The notes under the pieces: model-generated
Told to the model about the DNA's origin: nothing
Databases searched by the model: none
Seen by the model: only the letters and a program-made list of their open reading frames with translations
Translations under genes and position numbers: made by a program
Origin: Gordonia sp. SID5947
GTDB lineage: Bacteria; Actinomycetota; Actinomycetes; Mycobacteriales; Mycobacteriaceae
Assembly: GCF_009862785.1 (NCBI RefSeq)
Contig: NZ_WWHU01000001.1
Span: 4,278,001-4,342,000, forward strand
Direction of reading: 5' to 3'
Length of the DNA: 64,000 nt
In this document: piece after piece, positions 1 to 8,456 of the stretch
How positions within the stretch are numbered: the stretch's first letter is position 1
Layout of the letters: every line of letters begins with the position of its first letter

Positions 1-421
1 CGTCGGCGGCGGTCTTCTCGACGATCGTCACCCACTCGACGTCGTCGAGGAGTTCCTCCACGGAGACGATGCCTTCCACGGCGGCCGCTTCCACGGAGAC
101 GAACGGCGGATAGTTCCCCTTGAACCACGACGTGTCGACCACCACGCCGTAGATCACACCGGGTGCGCCCAGACGCACGATGGCCTGATCGACGCCATCG
201 CGGCGCCGACGACGCGTCTCCCAGCCGTCGTAGACCTGGCCCTTGTGGCCGAATGTTGCCGGCTGATACTGCGCGGGCGCCGTCTTGATGAGGTTCTGCG
301 CTTCCGCGAACAAGTCGTCGTTGGTCCAGACGACTGCGCCTCCGAGCTCGCGAAGTGCCAGGTCAGGCATGGAAGTGAAATGCGGGCGGTTGCCCGTGGA
401 GGCCGGCGGTTGGGGAGTCAC
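1..421 (-). CDS. alc: Allantoicase, 5' part (runs off the window)
   Basis: Allantoicase hydrolyses allantoate to ureidoglycolate and urea in purine (allantoin) catabolism. The visible N-terminal ~140 residues carry the family pattern: PDLALRELGG, then NDDLFAEAQNLI, then GHKGQVYDGWETRRRRR and VDTSWFKGNYPP, which match the first allantoicase repeat. The C-terminal part lies before base 1. The start is uncertain: GTG at 421, ATG at 448 and ATG at 370 are all in frame and none has a clear ribosome-binding site. GTG 421 is preferred because the residues FTS before PDLA resemble relatives. It is divergent from the MarR gene. Confidence 0.85.
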   Translation of the reverse strand, partial: MTPQPPASTGNRPHFTSMPDLALRELGGAVVWTNDDLFAEAQNLIKTAPAQYQPATFGHKGQVYDGWETRRRRRDGVDQAIVRLGAPGVIYGVVVDTSWFKGNYPPFVSVEAAAVEGIVSVEELLDDVEWVTIVEKTAAD

Positions 422-480
422 GGGTTCTGATCGTAGGCCAGGTTGCATGCGCGCGACGGTCGAGCGCATACTTGCGGACG

Positions 481-510
481 GCAACTAATTGCAGTCAGCA
501 ACTAATTGCA
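481..510. promoter_or_regulatory. Two direct copies of a MarR-type operator
   Basis: The 13-mer GCAACTAATTGCA occurs at 481-493 and again at 498-510, a 17-bp period. Each copy is a near-palindrome (GCAA-N4-TTGC). They lie 37-66 bp before the marR start and in the gap to the divergent allantoicase gene. MarR proteins typically bind such dyads next to their own gene, so autoregulation of the marR-exporter pair is inferred. Confidence 0.6.
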
Positions 511-546
511 AAGGGAAAGTAAAATCCGATCTCGGGGAGGACGCGC

Positions 547-1053
547 ATGCTCGATCAACACGCCGTCGACGATCTGTTCGATGTGCTGTCCCGGTACATG
601 CGTCTCCGCGACCGGGCGGCCCACACCACGTTCAAGACGGCGGACGGGGAGTTCGAGACGGCTGCGTTCAAAGGTCTCTTCCACCTCGCCCGCGAATCCA
701 TGCGGTCACGCGAGCTCGCCGAGAGCCTCAACGCCGACCCTTCGACGGTGAGCCGCCATGTCGCGCAGCTCGTCGACCTCGGGTTGGTCCGGCGTGAGGC
801 GGATCCGGCGGACGGCCGCGCGACCCTGCTCGTGATCACCGACGCCGGAATCGAACGCGTCGAGGCGATGCGGATGGTGCGCCGGACCGCGATGGACGAC
901 GCGATGACGGACTGGACCGACGACGAGCTCTGGACGCTGGTGCGTCTGCTGAGCCGGTTCGTCGACGCCGCCGAATCGGTCATCGCGCCCCCGTGCGCCA
1001 AGGGCGACGAGGCGCCGCGCACGATCGCAGACTTTGTGAAAGGAAAGGCATGA
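547..1053 (+). CDS. MarR-family transcriptional regulator
   Basis: A 168-residue winged-helix regulator. The recognition helix region reads SRELAESLNADPSTVSRHVAQLVDLGLV (about residues 55-83), followed by a wing with DPADGRATLLVITDAG. The start ATG at 547 has GGGGAGG seven bases upstream. The stop overlaps the start of the exporter gene (ATGA), so the two are translationally coupled. It most likely represses itself and the exporter through the repeated dyad at 481-510 and is released by a toxic ligand; the ligand cannot be read from sequence. Confidence 0.9.
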   Translation: MLDQHAVDDLFDVLSRYMRLRDRAAHTTFKTADGEFETAAFKGLFHLARESMRSRELAESLNADPSTVSRHVAQLVDLGLVRREADPADGRATLLVITDAGIERVEAMRMVRRTAMDDAMTDWTDDELWTLVRLLSRFVDAAESVIAPPCAKGDEAPRTIADFVKGKA

Positions 1054-2750
1054 CAGAATCAACGGCCGCCCTCGAGAAGGCGGCCCCGGACGAGGTTGCG
1101 GGGGCCGGGCTGACGCATCGTCAGATCCTCACGATCCTCGCGGGCCTCATGATGGGGATGTTCCTCGCGGCGCTCGACCAGACCATCGTCTCGACCGCGA
1201 TCCGCACCATCGCCGACGACCTGCAGGGCTACGACATGCAGGCGTGGGTGACCACCGCCTATCTGGTCACCGCGACCATCGTGACGCCGCTGTACGGCAA
1301 GCTGTCCGACCTCTATGGCCGGAAACCGTTCTTCCTGCTGGCCATTTCGATCTTCATCGTCGGCTCGCTGCTGTGCAGTATCGCGACGTCGATGTACGAG
1401 CTCGCCGCGTTCCGAGCCTTCCAGGGCCTGGGCGCAGGTGGTCTGATGACGCTCGCGCTCACCACGATCGGCGACATCGTGCCGCCGCGTGAACGTGCGA
1501 AATACCAGGGTTACTTCCTGGCCGTGTTCGGCACGTCCAGCGTCTTGGGTCCGGTCCTCGGCGGACTGTTCGCCGGCCAGGCGTCGATCCTGTGGGTCTC
1601 CGGCTGGCGCTGGGTGTTCCTGGTGAACGTGCCCATCGGTCTCGTCGCGCTGTTCGTGGTCTACAAGGTGCTCAACTACGACCAGCAGAAGGGTGTCGGC
1701 GGCCGCACCGACTACTGGGGTGCGACGGCGCTCGCGGTGGCCGTGGCGCCGCTGCTCATCGTCGCCGAACAGGGACGTGAATGGGGCTGGACCTCCGGTT
1801 TGGCGCTGCTCTGCTACGCGATCGGCGTGATCGGGATCCTGGCGTTCATCTGGATCGAGAACAAGATGGGCGACCAAGCGCTGATCCCGTTGCGGGTGTT
1901 CAGGAATCGCGTGTTCAGCCAGGGCATCGTGGTGTCCGTCATCATCGGTGCCGTCATGTTCGGTGGCATCTCGATGCTGCCGCAGTACTTCCAGGTGCTG
2001 CGCGGGTCGAGCCCGATGGTGGCCGGCCTGCAGATGCTGCCGATGGTGCTGGGCCTGATGACCGGGTCGATCCTGTCGGGCCAGCTGATCTCCCGGACCG
2101 GGCGCTACAAGATCTTCACCATCATCGGTGCGACGCTGATCACCTCGGCCACGTTCCTGCTGCACCTGGTCGGCACCGAGACCCCGGTCTACCTGGTGAT
2201 GCTGATGGCGGCGCTGCTGGGCTTCGGCCTCGGCAACCTGATGCAGCCGATCACGCTGGCGATGCAGAACATCTTGCCGCCCAAGGACATGGGGCTGTCC
2301 ACCGGCACCGCGACGTTCTTCCGGCAGATGGGTGGCACGCTCGGTGTCGCGGTCTTCTTCTCCCTGCTGTTCTCCTTCATGGGCCCGAACATCAAGGACG
2401 AGATGACCTCGGCGGCATCGCAACCCGAGTACCGCACGGCTGTGGTCCAGGCTGCGCAGAGCAGTGACCCACAGGTCAGCGGGTTCGGTAAGTCGCTGAT
2501 CGCGGCCGCTCAGAATCCGGGGGCGGGCTCCGGGTCGTCGGACAGCGTGATGAGCGATACGTCGGTGATCGAGAAGCTTCCCACCGAGCTGGCCCAGCCG
2601 ATCAAACGCGGCTTCGCCGATTCGATGGACCGCGTGTTCCTCTCGGTGTCGATCCTGTCGCTGCTCGCGATCGTCGGCACGGTCACGTGGAAGGAACTGC
2701 CGCTGCGACGGGGCAAGCCGATCGGCGCGCCCGAGGACGCGAAAGCCTGA
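1050..2750 (+). CDS. MFS multidrug exporter, DHA2 (EmrB/QacA) family
   Basis: A 566-residue integral membrane proton-driven exporter with about 14 hydrophobic helices. Family signatures are LDQTIVSTAIRTI in helix 1 (antiporter motif D1) and GKLSDLYGRKPFF between helices 2 and 3 (motif A). A soluble loop precedes the last helix, and the C-terminus is cytosolic. The start ATG at 1050 overlaps the marR stop and has AAAGGAAAGG just upstream; a longer in-frame reading from 993 would lie inside marR and is not favoured. Substrates are unknown; control by the upstream MarR is inferred from coupling. Confidence 0.92.
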   Translation: MTESTAALEKAAPDEVAGAGLTHRQILTILAGLMMGMFLAALDQTIVSTAIRTIADDLQGYDMQAWVTTAYLVTATIVTPLYGKLSDLYGRKPFFLLAISIFIVGSLLCSIATSMYELAAFRAFQGLGAGGLMTLALTTIGDIVPPRERAKYQGYFLAVFGTSSVLGPVLGGLFAGQASILWVSGWRWVFLVNVPIGLVALFVVYKVLNYDQQKGVGGRTDYWGATALAVAVAPLLIVAEQGREWGWTSGLALLCYAIGVIGILAFIWIENKMGDQALIPLRVFRNRVFSQGIVVSVIIGAVMFGGISMLPQYFQVLRGSSPMVAGLQMLPMVLGLMTGSILSGQLISRTGRYKIFTIIGATLITSATFLLHLVGTETPVYLVMLMAALLGFGLGNLMQPITLAMQNILPPKDMGLSTGTATFFRQMGGTLGVAVFFSLLFSFMGPNIKDEMTSAASQPEYRTAVVQAAQSSDPQVSGFGKSLIAAAQNPGAGSGSSDSVMSDTSVIEKLPTELAQPIKRGFADSMDRVFLSVSILSLLAIVGTVTWKELPLRRGKPIGAPEDAKA

Positions 2751-2789
2751 CCTCGCCCCACCTCTGATCGAAAACTCGTCGACAGCAAC

Positions 2790-2839
2790 ACGAAAAGCGC
2801 CGACAGCAACCTGCGCAGGTTGCTGTCGGCGCTTTTCGT
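2790..2839. terminator. Perfect 50-bp palindrome (GCCGACAGCAAC family) between convergent genes
   Basis: Bases 2790-2839 equal their own reverse complement over all 50 positions. The core holds GCCGACAGCAAC and its inverse GTTGCTGTCGGC; another CGACAGCAAC precedes it at 2780-2789. It lies between the 3' ends of the exporter and ppa genes, so bidirectional termination is likely. The same 12-mer builds the larger structure at 51247-51373. Confidence 0.65.
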
Positions 2840-2900
2840 CCCCGTGACGCGGGCGGTCTCCGGTGGCGCGGGTGGGCTCGGATGACGCGGGCCGTCGACG

Positions 2901-2945
2901 GCCCGCGTTCGCCCAGCCGGCCCGCGTTCGCCCACCCGGCCCGCG
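2901..2945. repeat. Short tandem repeat, 19-bp unit, about 2.4 copies
   Basis: The unit GCCCGCGTTCGCCCAGCCG at 2901-2919 is repeated at 2920-2938 with one change and then begins a third time. It is intergenic between the exporter and ppa. A separate element, GCTACTCGACCGGCG at about 2972-2986, recurs in the hairpin after the acyl-CoA ligase gene near 45455. No function is evident. Confidence 0.6.
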
Positions 2946-3009
2946 TGAGTGGCGACGGACCGCGCTCGCGGGCTACTCGACCGGCGAGAGGGGCGAGGTG
3001 CGGTAAGGG

Positions 3010-3522
3010 TCAGCCGCGCGACGGCTCGTTGGCCTCGGTCGGATGCGCCTTCAGACGGTCGATGGCCTCCTGGGCGATCTTCTCGGCCTGGTCCTTGCCG
3101 ACCCAACCGCCGGGCTGGACCTCTTTGCCGGGCTCGAGATCCTTGTAGTGCTCGAAGAAGTGCGAGATCGGCCCGAGCTCGAACTCGCTGACGTCGCCGA
3201 TGTCCTGGATGTGATCCCAGCGCACGTCCCCCGCCGGAACGCAGAGCAGCTTGTCATCGCCGCCGGCCTCGTCGGTCATCGTGTACATGCCGACGATGCG
3301 GGCCTTGACGATGATGCCCGGGAACACCGACTCGGGGAGCAGCACCATCGCGTCCAGCGGGTCGCCGTCCTCGCCGAGCGTGTTGTCGACGTACCCGTAA
3401 TCGGCCGGGTAACCCATCGAGGTGTACAGGTAACGGTCGAGATAGACCTTTCCGGTCTCGTGATCGACCTCGTACTTGTTACGTCCGCCCTTGGGGATCT
3501 CGATGGTCACATCGAATTCCAC
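3010..3522 (-). CDS. ppa: Inorganic pyrophosphatase (family I)
   Basis: A 170-residue soluble pyrophosphatase that hydrolyses PPi to two phosphates and so drives biosynthetic reactions. Family I signatures are [18 protein letters not shown] at the N-terminus, [27 protein letters not shown] in the middle (the DxDPxD metal-binding motif), and KVRWDHI-like and [13 protein letters not shown] stretches later. GTG at 3522 is chosen as the start because AGGAGG sits four bases upstream; a TTG 15 bases earlier would lie before that site. Neighbours match the Rv3628c-Rv3627c arrangement, divergent from dacB. Confidence 0.95.
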   Translation of the reverse strand: MEFDVTIEIPKGGRNKYEVDHETGKVYLDRYLYTSMGYPADYGYVDNTLGEDGDPLDAMVLLPESVFPGIIVKARIVGMYTMTDEAGGDDKLLCVPAGDVRWDHIQDIGDVSEFELGPISHFFEHYKDLEPGKEVQPGGWVGKDQAEKIAQEAIDRLKAHPTEANEPSRG

Positions 3523-3671
3523 GGTTCCTCCTGGCAAGTGTTCGCTGGTGGTGATCGCAACCGGCCCGACGCTACTGCTGGGTCGCCTGCGCAGATCGCC
3601 TCAACGATACTGTGAGAAGTCGAGAGGGGTCAGGGCCGGGCCGGACCCCGAGGCAGCGATCCGGAGGTTCT

Positions 3672-5045
3672 GTGGGCGCACAGCGCAGGTCGACCAGGCG
3701 CATGATGCTGTGGACGATCATCTCGGTGGTGGTCCTCGCACTGGTCGCCGTCGGCTCGGTCGCGGTGGCCCTCAAGCTCGACGACGCCGACCAACTTCCC
3801 CCGGGCATCCCTCCTCAGCCGGCCGCGATCGCGGTGAACCCGCAGATCAAGACGGTGTCGGCGAATGCCCCCGAACCGACCCCGGCGGGCGTGCGCGGCG
3901 AGATCGCGCAGGCGGTCCGTGACCCGGCGCTCGGCCAGTTCACCGGGCAGATCAGCGATGCCCTCACCGGCGCGACGTTGTGGTCCGACAGCCCCACCCA
4001 GCCGCGGGTGCCGGCGTCCAACGCCAAGATCCTGACGGCGAGCGCGTCGCTGCTCGCGTTGCCGCATGAGAAACGCCTCACCACGACGGTCGTGGTCGGC
4101 GCCGGCGGCCAGGTGATCCTCAAGGGTGCGGGCGACCCGACACTCTCGGCCCAGCCGCGGGGTGCCGACACCTTCTATACCAACGCACCGCGTATCGCCG
4201 ACCTCGCCGCGCAGATCCGCAAAGCCGGCATCCCGGTGACGTCGGTGGCCGTGGACACGAGCGCGTTCACCGGACCCACCATGGACAGCACCTGGGACAA
4301 GGGTGACATCGCCGGCGGCGACATCACGCCCATCGAATCGCTGATCGCCGACGGCGGCCGGATCGAACCGCTCGACGAGTACTCGCCGCGGGTCGAGAAT
4401 CCGGCCATCACCTCAGGTGAGGCGCTCGCCAAGGCCCTCGGAGTGAATGCTCCGGTCACCGAGCAGACCGCACCCGCCGGCGCGCAGACCGTCGCGTCGG
4501 TGACGTCGGCGCCGTTGGTGACACGGGTCAACGACATGCTCCGCTACAGCGACAACGTGCTGGCCGAGGCGCTGTCGGTGGAATTGTCGGTGGCCAGGGG
4601 CGGTCCGGCATCACTCGCTGGCGGTGTGTCCGCCGTCAAGAGCACGCTGGCCGAACACGGTTTCGACATGTCGGTGGTCACCCTGCGCGACGCCTCGGGC
4701 CTCTCGTACGCCAACAAGGTGCCGGCATCGGTGCTGGACAAGTTGATGGCCGGGGCCAGCGGTGAGTCGCAGCCGCTCATGCGGCCGATGCTCGACGGAC
4801 TGCCGGTGGCGGCCGGCACCGGAACGCTGGCGGACCGCTTCGACCCGACCTCCAATCCGGGCGCGGGCTGGGTCCGCGCCAAGACGGGAACCCTCACCGG
4901 CGTGAGTTCGTTGACCGGGATAGTCCAGACCATCGACGGCCGGGTGCTCTCGTTCGCGCTCATGTCGGGCGGGACCTCACCGGCCGATGCCCGGCCCGCG
5001 CTCGACAATGTGGCCGGCGAGCTGAGGGAATGTGGGTGCCGATGA
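3672..5045 (+). CDS. dacB: D-alanyl-D-alanine carboxypeptidase/endopeptidase (PBP4 type)
   Basis: A 457-residue peptidoglycan hydrolase that trims stem peptides outside the membrane. An N-terminal hydrophobic anchor follows RRSTRRMM. The penicillin-binding motifs are all present: SNAK (SxxK nucleophile, about residue 115), SDN (SxN, about residue 293) and KTGT (about residue 404), as in the S13 peptidase family. The GTG at 3672 has GGAGG upstream; an in-frame GTG at 3612 lies further out. The stop overlaps the next start (ATGA). Same order as Rv3627c-Rv3626c. Confidence 0.93.
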   Translation: MGAQRRSTRRMMLWTIISVVVLALVAVGSVAVALKLDDADQLPPGIPPQPAAIAVNPQIKTVSANAPEPTPAGVRGEIAQAVRDPALGQFTGQISDALTGATLWSDSPTQPRVPASNAKILTASASLLALPHEKRLTTTVVVGAGGQVILKGAGDPTLSAQPRGADTFYTNAPRIADLAAQIRKAGIPVTSVAVDTSAFTGPTMDSTWDKGDIAGGDITPIESLIADGGRIEPLDEYSPRVENPAITSGEALAKALGVNAPVTEQTAPAGAQTVASVTSAPLVTRVNDMLRYSDNVLAEALSVELSVARGGPASLAGGVSAVKSTLAEHGFDMSVVTLRDASGLSYANKVPASVLDKLMAGASGESQPLMRPMLDGLPVAAGTGTLADRFDPTSNPGAGWVRAKTGTLTGVSSLTGIVQTIDGRVLSFALMSGGTSPADARPALDNVAGELRECGCR

Positions 5046-6208
5046 CCAGCAGCGAGCTGAGCAGCAACGATCTGAGCAGCAATGATCTGACCGGGGACGG
5101 TCTCGCCGACCGTGATCGCGAGGAATCCGAGTCGATCGGCGCGCGCATCGACTGGGGTCTGGCGGCCGCCACCGGCAAGCGTCTGGCACGCCCGGGGCCC
5201 AAGACCACCGCGTACACCCTCGACGTCGCCTACAAAGAACTCGCCGACGCGGCCACGCGTGCCGAGGCGCCGGTCCGCGAGGTGACCGGTCTGGCCGACG
5301 GCCTGCGGGTGCCCACCACACGCATCCTCGACCGTAAGGAATGGGTGGACGCGGCCGCGCAGTCGATGCAGTCGATGCTCGGCGCGAGCGGATCGGATGC
5401 GACCGACCCTGACGACGGCGGATCGTCCAACGCGATCGAGGGTGCTCTCGCCGGGTTCTCCGCCAAGGCCGGTGGGTTGCAGGCCGGCGGCCTGCTCGCC
5501 TTCTTGTCCGGAGCCATCCTCGGCCAGTACGACCCGTTCACGCCCGACCCGGACACCGGCGATCCCGGGGTGCTGATGGTGGTGGCACCCAACATCATCT
5601 CGGTTGAGCGTTCACTTCGCGTGGTGCCCAGCGATTTTCGGCTCTGGGTGTGTCTGCACGAGGTGACCCACCGCGTGCAGTTCTCGGCCAATCCCTGGTT
5701 GCGCCAGTACATGATCGACAATCTGGAGATCCTGACGTCGGAATCCGGTGAGTCGACCAGCGAGATCGTCGCCCGGATCACCTCCACGCTGCGCGGCTCC
5801 GACGACCATCCACGGGAGAAGGGCGTGCTCGGTGCCATGCAGTTACTGCAGACGCCCGAACAGTACGAGGCGTTCACCCGGATGATGATGCTCGGCACGT
5901 TGCTGGAGGGCCATGCCGATCACGTCATGGACGCGGTCGGTCCGGTACATGTGCCGACCGTGGCGACCATTCGGTCGGCCTTCGACAAACGTCGCGCCGC
6001 CCCGCGTAATCCGGTGCAGCGCATCATCCGTGCGCTCATCGGCATGGACGCCAAGATCGCGCAGTACGTGCGCGGCAAGGCCTTTGTCGACGAGGTGGTG
6101 GGCGCGGTGGGGATGGAGTCGTTCAACACCATCTGGACGTCACCGGAGACCATGCCGCGTCCGAACGAGATCGACGAGCCGCGGGTATGGATGCAACGGG
6201 TGCTGTGA
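5042..6208 (+). CDS. DUF2342 zinc-dependent metalloprotease-like protein
   Basis: A 388-residue protein of the actinobacterial DUF2342 family, often named 'F420 biosynthesis-associated'. A zinc-peptidase motif HEVTH lies around residue 206, and a conserved GHADHVMD follows near residue 295, which could supply further metal ligands. No signal peptide or membrane segment is seen, so it is probably cytosolic. The substrate is unknown. The start at 5042 overlaps the dacB stop by four bases, and the end overlaps tilS. The order dacB-this-tilS-hpt-ftsH is conserved in mycobacteria (Rv3626c). Confidence 0.88.
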   Translation: MTSSELSSNDLSSNDLTGDGLADRDREESESIGARIDWGLAAATGKRLARPGPKTTAYTLDVAYKELADAATRAEAPVREVTGLADGLRVPTTRILDRKEWVDAAAQSMQSMLGASGSDATDPDDGGSSNAIEGALAGFSAKAGGLQAGGLLAFLSGAILGQYDPFTPDPDTGDPGVLMVVAPNIISVERSLRVVPSDFRLWVCLHEVTHRVQFSANPWLRQYMIDNLEILTSESGESTSEIVARITSTLRGSDDHPREKGVLGAMQLLQTPEQYEAFTRMMMLGTLLEGHADHVMDAVGPVHVPTVATIRSAFDKRRAAPRNPVQRIIRALIGMDAKIAQYVRGKAFVDEVVGAVGMESFNTIWTSPETMPRPNEIDEPRVWMQRVL

Positions 6209-7137
6209 CCCGGGCGGTCGCGCAGTTCGCCGCGACCCATCTCGACCCCGGTGCCGACGTGTGCGTCGGACTCTCCGGTGGCCCGGATTCGTTGGCGCTC
6301 ATCGCTTGTGCGGTTCGTGCCGGACTGTCGGTGCGGGCTCTGGTGGTCGACCACGCGTTGCAGGACGGCTCCGACGACGTCGCCGCCGATGCCGCGCAGA
6401 CCGCCCGAGGGCTCGGTGCCCACGCGACGGTGCTCCCCGTGCAGGTCGGCTGGACCGGCGGTCCGGAGGCGGCCGCACGTGAGGCGCGTTATGCCGCTCT
6501 CGACGACGCCCGCGACGGCGCCCCGGTCCTGCTCGCGCACACCGCAGACGATCAGGCCGAGACCGTGCTCCTCGGGCTCGCCCGCGGGTCGGGCGCGCGT
6601 TCCATCGCAGGCATGCGACCGTGGAATCCGCCGTGGGGACGCCCGCTGCTGGGCATCCGCCGAGCCCAGACGCTCGCCGCCTGCACCGAGCTCGGGCTGC
6701 GTCCACACCACGACCCGCACAACCGCGATCCCCGGTTCACCCGGGTCCGGCTGCGTGCCGAGGTGTTGCCGCTGCTCGACGACGTGCTGCACGGCGGTGT
6801 GGTGGAGGCGTTGGGCCGGACCGCATCGTCGGTGCGCGCCGACAACGAGGCTCTCGATGAACTGGCTGCTGATCGGTACCGGTCGGTCGTCGGCGACGAC
6901 GGCCTCGACGCGGCCGGCATCCGAGGTCTGCCTGCCGCGGTGCGGACGCGCGTCGTGCGACGGTGGCTGCTCGAGATCGGTGCCACCGAACCGACCCATC
7001 GGGTGATCTGCGCGGTCGACGATCTCGTCACCGACGAGCGCTCACGCGCGCAGGTCGCCGTCGGCGGTGACCCGAGCGCTCGGCGGGTGGTGGTCCGGGC
7101 GGGACAGCGGTTGACGGCGCGTCTCGTCGAACGCTGA
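6187..7137 (+). CDS. tilS: tRNA(Ile)-lysidine synthetase
   Basis: TilS ligates lysine to C34 of tRNA-Ile(CAU) using ATP, so the tRNA reads AUA. The N-type ATP pyrophosphatase P-loop SGGPDS is at residues 30-35. Later stretches HTADDQAETVLLGLARGSG and NRDPRFTRVRLR are typical of the family. Length 316 is normal for actinobacteria. ATG 6187 lies inside the upstream gene; GTG 6205, overlapping its stop as GTGA, is an alternative. The last nine codons (7111-7137) are repeated at 9439-9465, see findings. Confidence 0.94.
   Translation: MDATGAVTRAVAQFAATHLDPGADVCVGLSGGPDSLALIACAVRAGLSVRALVVDHALQDGSDDVAADAAQTARGLGAHATVLPVQVGWTGGPEAAAREARYAALDDARDGAPVLLAHTADDQAETVLLGLARGSGARSIAGMRPWNPPWGRPLLGIRRAQTLAACTELGLRPHHDPHNRDPRFTRVRLRAEVLPLLDDVLHGGVVEALGRTASSVRADNEALDELAADRYRSVVGDDGLDAAGIRGLPAAVRTRVVRRWLLEIGATEPTHRVICAVDDLVTDERSRAQVAVGGDPSARRVVVRAGQRLTARLVER
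7111..7137. repeat. Left copy of the 27-bp direct repeat (tilS 3' end)
   Basis: This copy encodes the last eight residues and stop of TilS (LTARLVER). The matching copy at 9439-9465 differs at two bases, both synonymous in the tilS frame. The pair brackets the toxin/immunity patch and may be an insertion-site duplication. Confidence 0.6.
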
Positions 7138-7150
7138 CCGGTACGACGAC

Positions 7151-7187
7151 GTAGCAGCAATCCGCGCCAGTCGCGGATTGCTGCTAC
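7151..7187. terminator. Hairpin, GTAGCAAYAGTCCGCG family, between convergent genes
   Basis: Perfect 16-bp stems (7151-7166 and 7172-7187) surround the loop CCAGT, and GAAATC follows. It separates the 3' ends of tilS and the immunity-like gene, consistent with bidirectional termination. Relatives lie at 25299, 26286 and 58040. Confidence 0.6.
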
Positions 7188-7209
7188 GAAATCGGATAGG
7201 GGTCGACGC

Positions 7210-7593
7210 CTACGCGATGTGGTGCGTCGTGACCTTGATCTGCACGGAGCGCATCGCCTCGAACGTCACCTCATCTGAGGTGACGCCGACGTCCTCCCAC
7301 TCGAGGCCCACGCCCAGAGTGTCACTCGCAAAGCAGATTTCCGCGGCGGCGAGCGCACGCCGCCAATCCTGTGCGCTGAGTCCCGTGCCGTCCAGGATCG
7401 CATCCGCCAGAACGCCCTTGGATGCGCGGAAGTCCTCGGCGTCATCGAATCCGATGGCAATCGCCAACGCATCCGACATCCTGCCCGGACCGCCCCACTC
7501 GATCAGACCGTGGAAGAGAAAGTCACGCTCAGCACTCGTGAGATCGAGAAGGATCAACTCGTCATTGTCCACGGCACCCGCCTTCGTGTTCAT
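7210..7593 (-). CDS. Hypothetical protein, probable immunity partner of the upstream secreted toxin
   Basis: A 127-residue, acidic, soluble protein with no signal peptide; no family is recognised. Its start overlaps the stop of the secreted-toxin gene as ATGA, so the two are co-translated. A small acidic cytosolic protein directly after a secreted protein with a nuclease-like C-terminus is the usual arrangement of polymorphic toxin and immunity genes. The role is inferred from that context only. The gene converges with tilS across the hairpin at 7151-7187. Confidence 0.6.
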   Translation of the reverse strand: MNTKAGAVDNDELILLDLTSAERDFLFHGLIEWGGPGRMSDALAIAIGFDDAEDFRASKGVLADAILDGTGLSAQDWRRALAAAEICFASDTLGVGLEWEDVGVTSDEVTFEAMRSVQIKVTTHHIA

Positions 7594-8456
7594 CCCAGTA
7601 CATCCCCGATATTCTTGCTGATGATACTGGGTAGGGCACCCGGGGATCCTCGCAGTTGCGACAGCCAGTAGTCGAGGTGATCGTTTGGTTTGAAGATCGT
7701 CCTGATCTGACCCGACTGCGTGGCGGAAAGAAATGTGTTCGTCCCGGAGTTGTACAACAATATGTCACCATTGGGCCGGGTGAATCGGAATGTACCCGGA
7801 GGCGGATTCTTCAGGAAGTTGTTTGCCACGGCCGCATACTGTTCGGGTGAAGTGACGCCACGGAACTCGTGACCATGGTTCTCATAGTGCGTGAGCGCGT
7901 TTGCCCGGGAATCACCGAGCTTTCCATTCGACCAATTCGACTTCCAGTTCGCAGGAGGCTCCGGATAGGTGCGCTGACCTTGCGGGCTCGGCGCCTTCCG
8001 GCGGGGCGGTGCCGGTTGCCGTGGCTCGCGCGATGGATCCGGTGCGGGATTCAGGCCGGACGGCGGTGTGAAGGTCGGCGGCTTCGTCGAACCTTGTGTG
8101 CCGCATTGGCGAGCTTCTTCGCGAAGGGCATAGGCTTGCTGCTGCCCTCGCGAACCCTCGACCTGGAGCGCGTACTCCTCATTCAGTAGTTGCTGCCGCG
8201 CGGCATTCCACGCGGCCACCGCCGCCGAATTGCGTCGGTCAACCGAACCTCGTTGTGCATTCAGCTGAGCCACCTTCGCGTTGTGTGATTCGACGCGTTG
8301 GTGATAACTCCGGGCCTCGTTGTCGAGGGATTGCACCCGAGCATTCAGCGTGCCGCAACTCGGGGCGGCAGCAGCGATCGAAATGACGAATCCACTCGGG
8401 ATTGCCAGGCCACAAGCCAATACAAGTGACACAAGTATGGCGCGGAAAAGTCTCAC
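7590..8456 (-). CDS. Secreted polymorphic-toxin-like protein with C-terminal RNase-like domain
   Basis: A 288-residue protein in three parts. First is a Sec signal peptide (VRLFRAILVSLVLACGLAI through IAAAAPSCG). Then comes an alpha-helical, probably coiled-coil stretch (about residues 30-110), followed by a proline-rich linker. The C-terminal ~110 residues read THYENHGHEFRG, then SPEQYAAVANNFL, then RPNGDILLYNSGTNTF and GQIRTIFKP. That pattern resembles BECR-fold (RelE/EndoU-like) RNase toxins at the ends of contact-dependent and polymorphic toxins; this is recognition by eye. GTG 8456 is chosen for its GGGAG five bases upstream; ATG 8486 is the alternative. Two cysteines (about 34 and 116) may form a disulfide. 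Confidence 0.65.
   Translation of the reverse strand: MRLFRAILVSLVLACGLAIPSGFVISIAAAAPSCGTLNARVQSLDNEARSYHQRVESHNAKVAQLNAQRGSVDRRNSAAVAAWNAARQQLLNEEYALQVEGSRGQQQAYALREEARQCGTQGSTKPPTFTPPSGLNPAPDPSREPRQPAPPRRKAPSPQGQRTYPEPPANWKSNWSNGKLGDSRANALTHYENHGHEFRGVTSPEQYAAVANNFLKNPPPGTFRFTRPNGDILLYNSGTNTFLSATQSGQIRTIFKPNDHLDYWLSQLRGSPGALPSIISKNIGDVLG

Noticed and set aside
1059..2423. A 454-codon minus-strand frame opposite the exporter
   Set aside because: A shadow frame: low-complexity His/Asp/Arg/Gln-rich translation, and the plus strand clearly encodes a 14-helix MFS protein.
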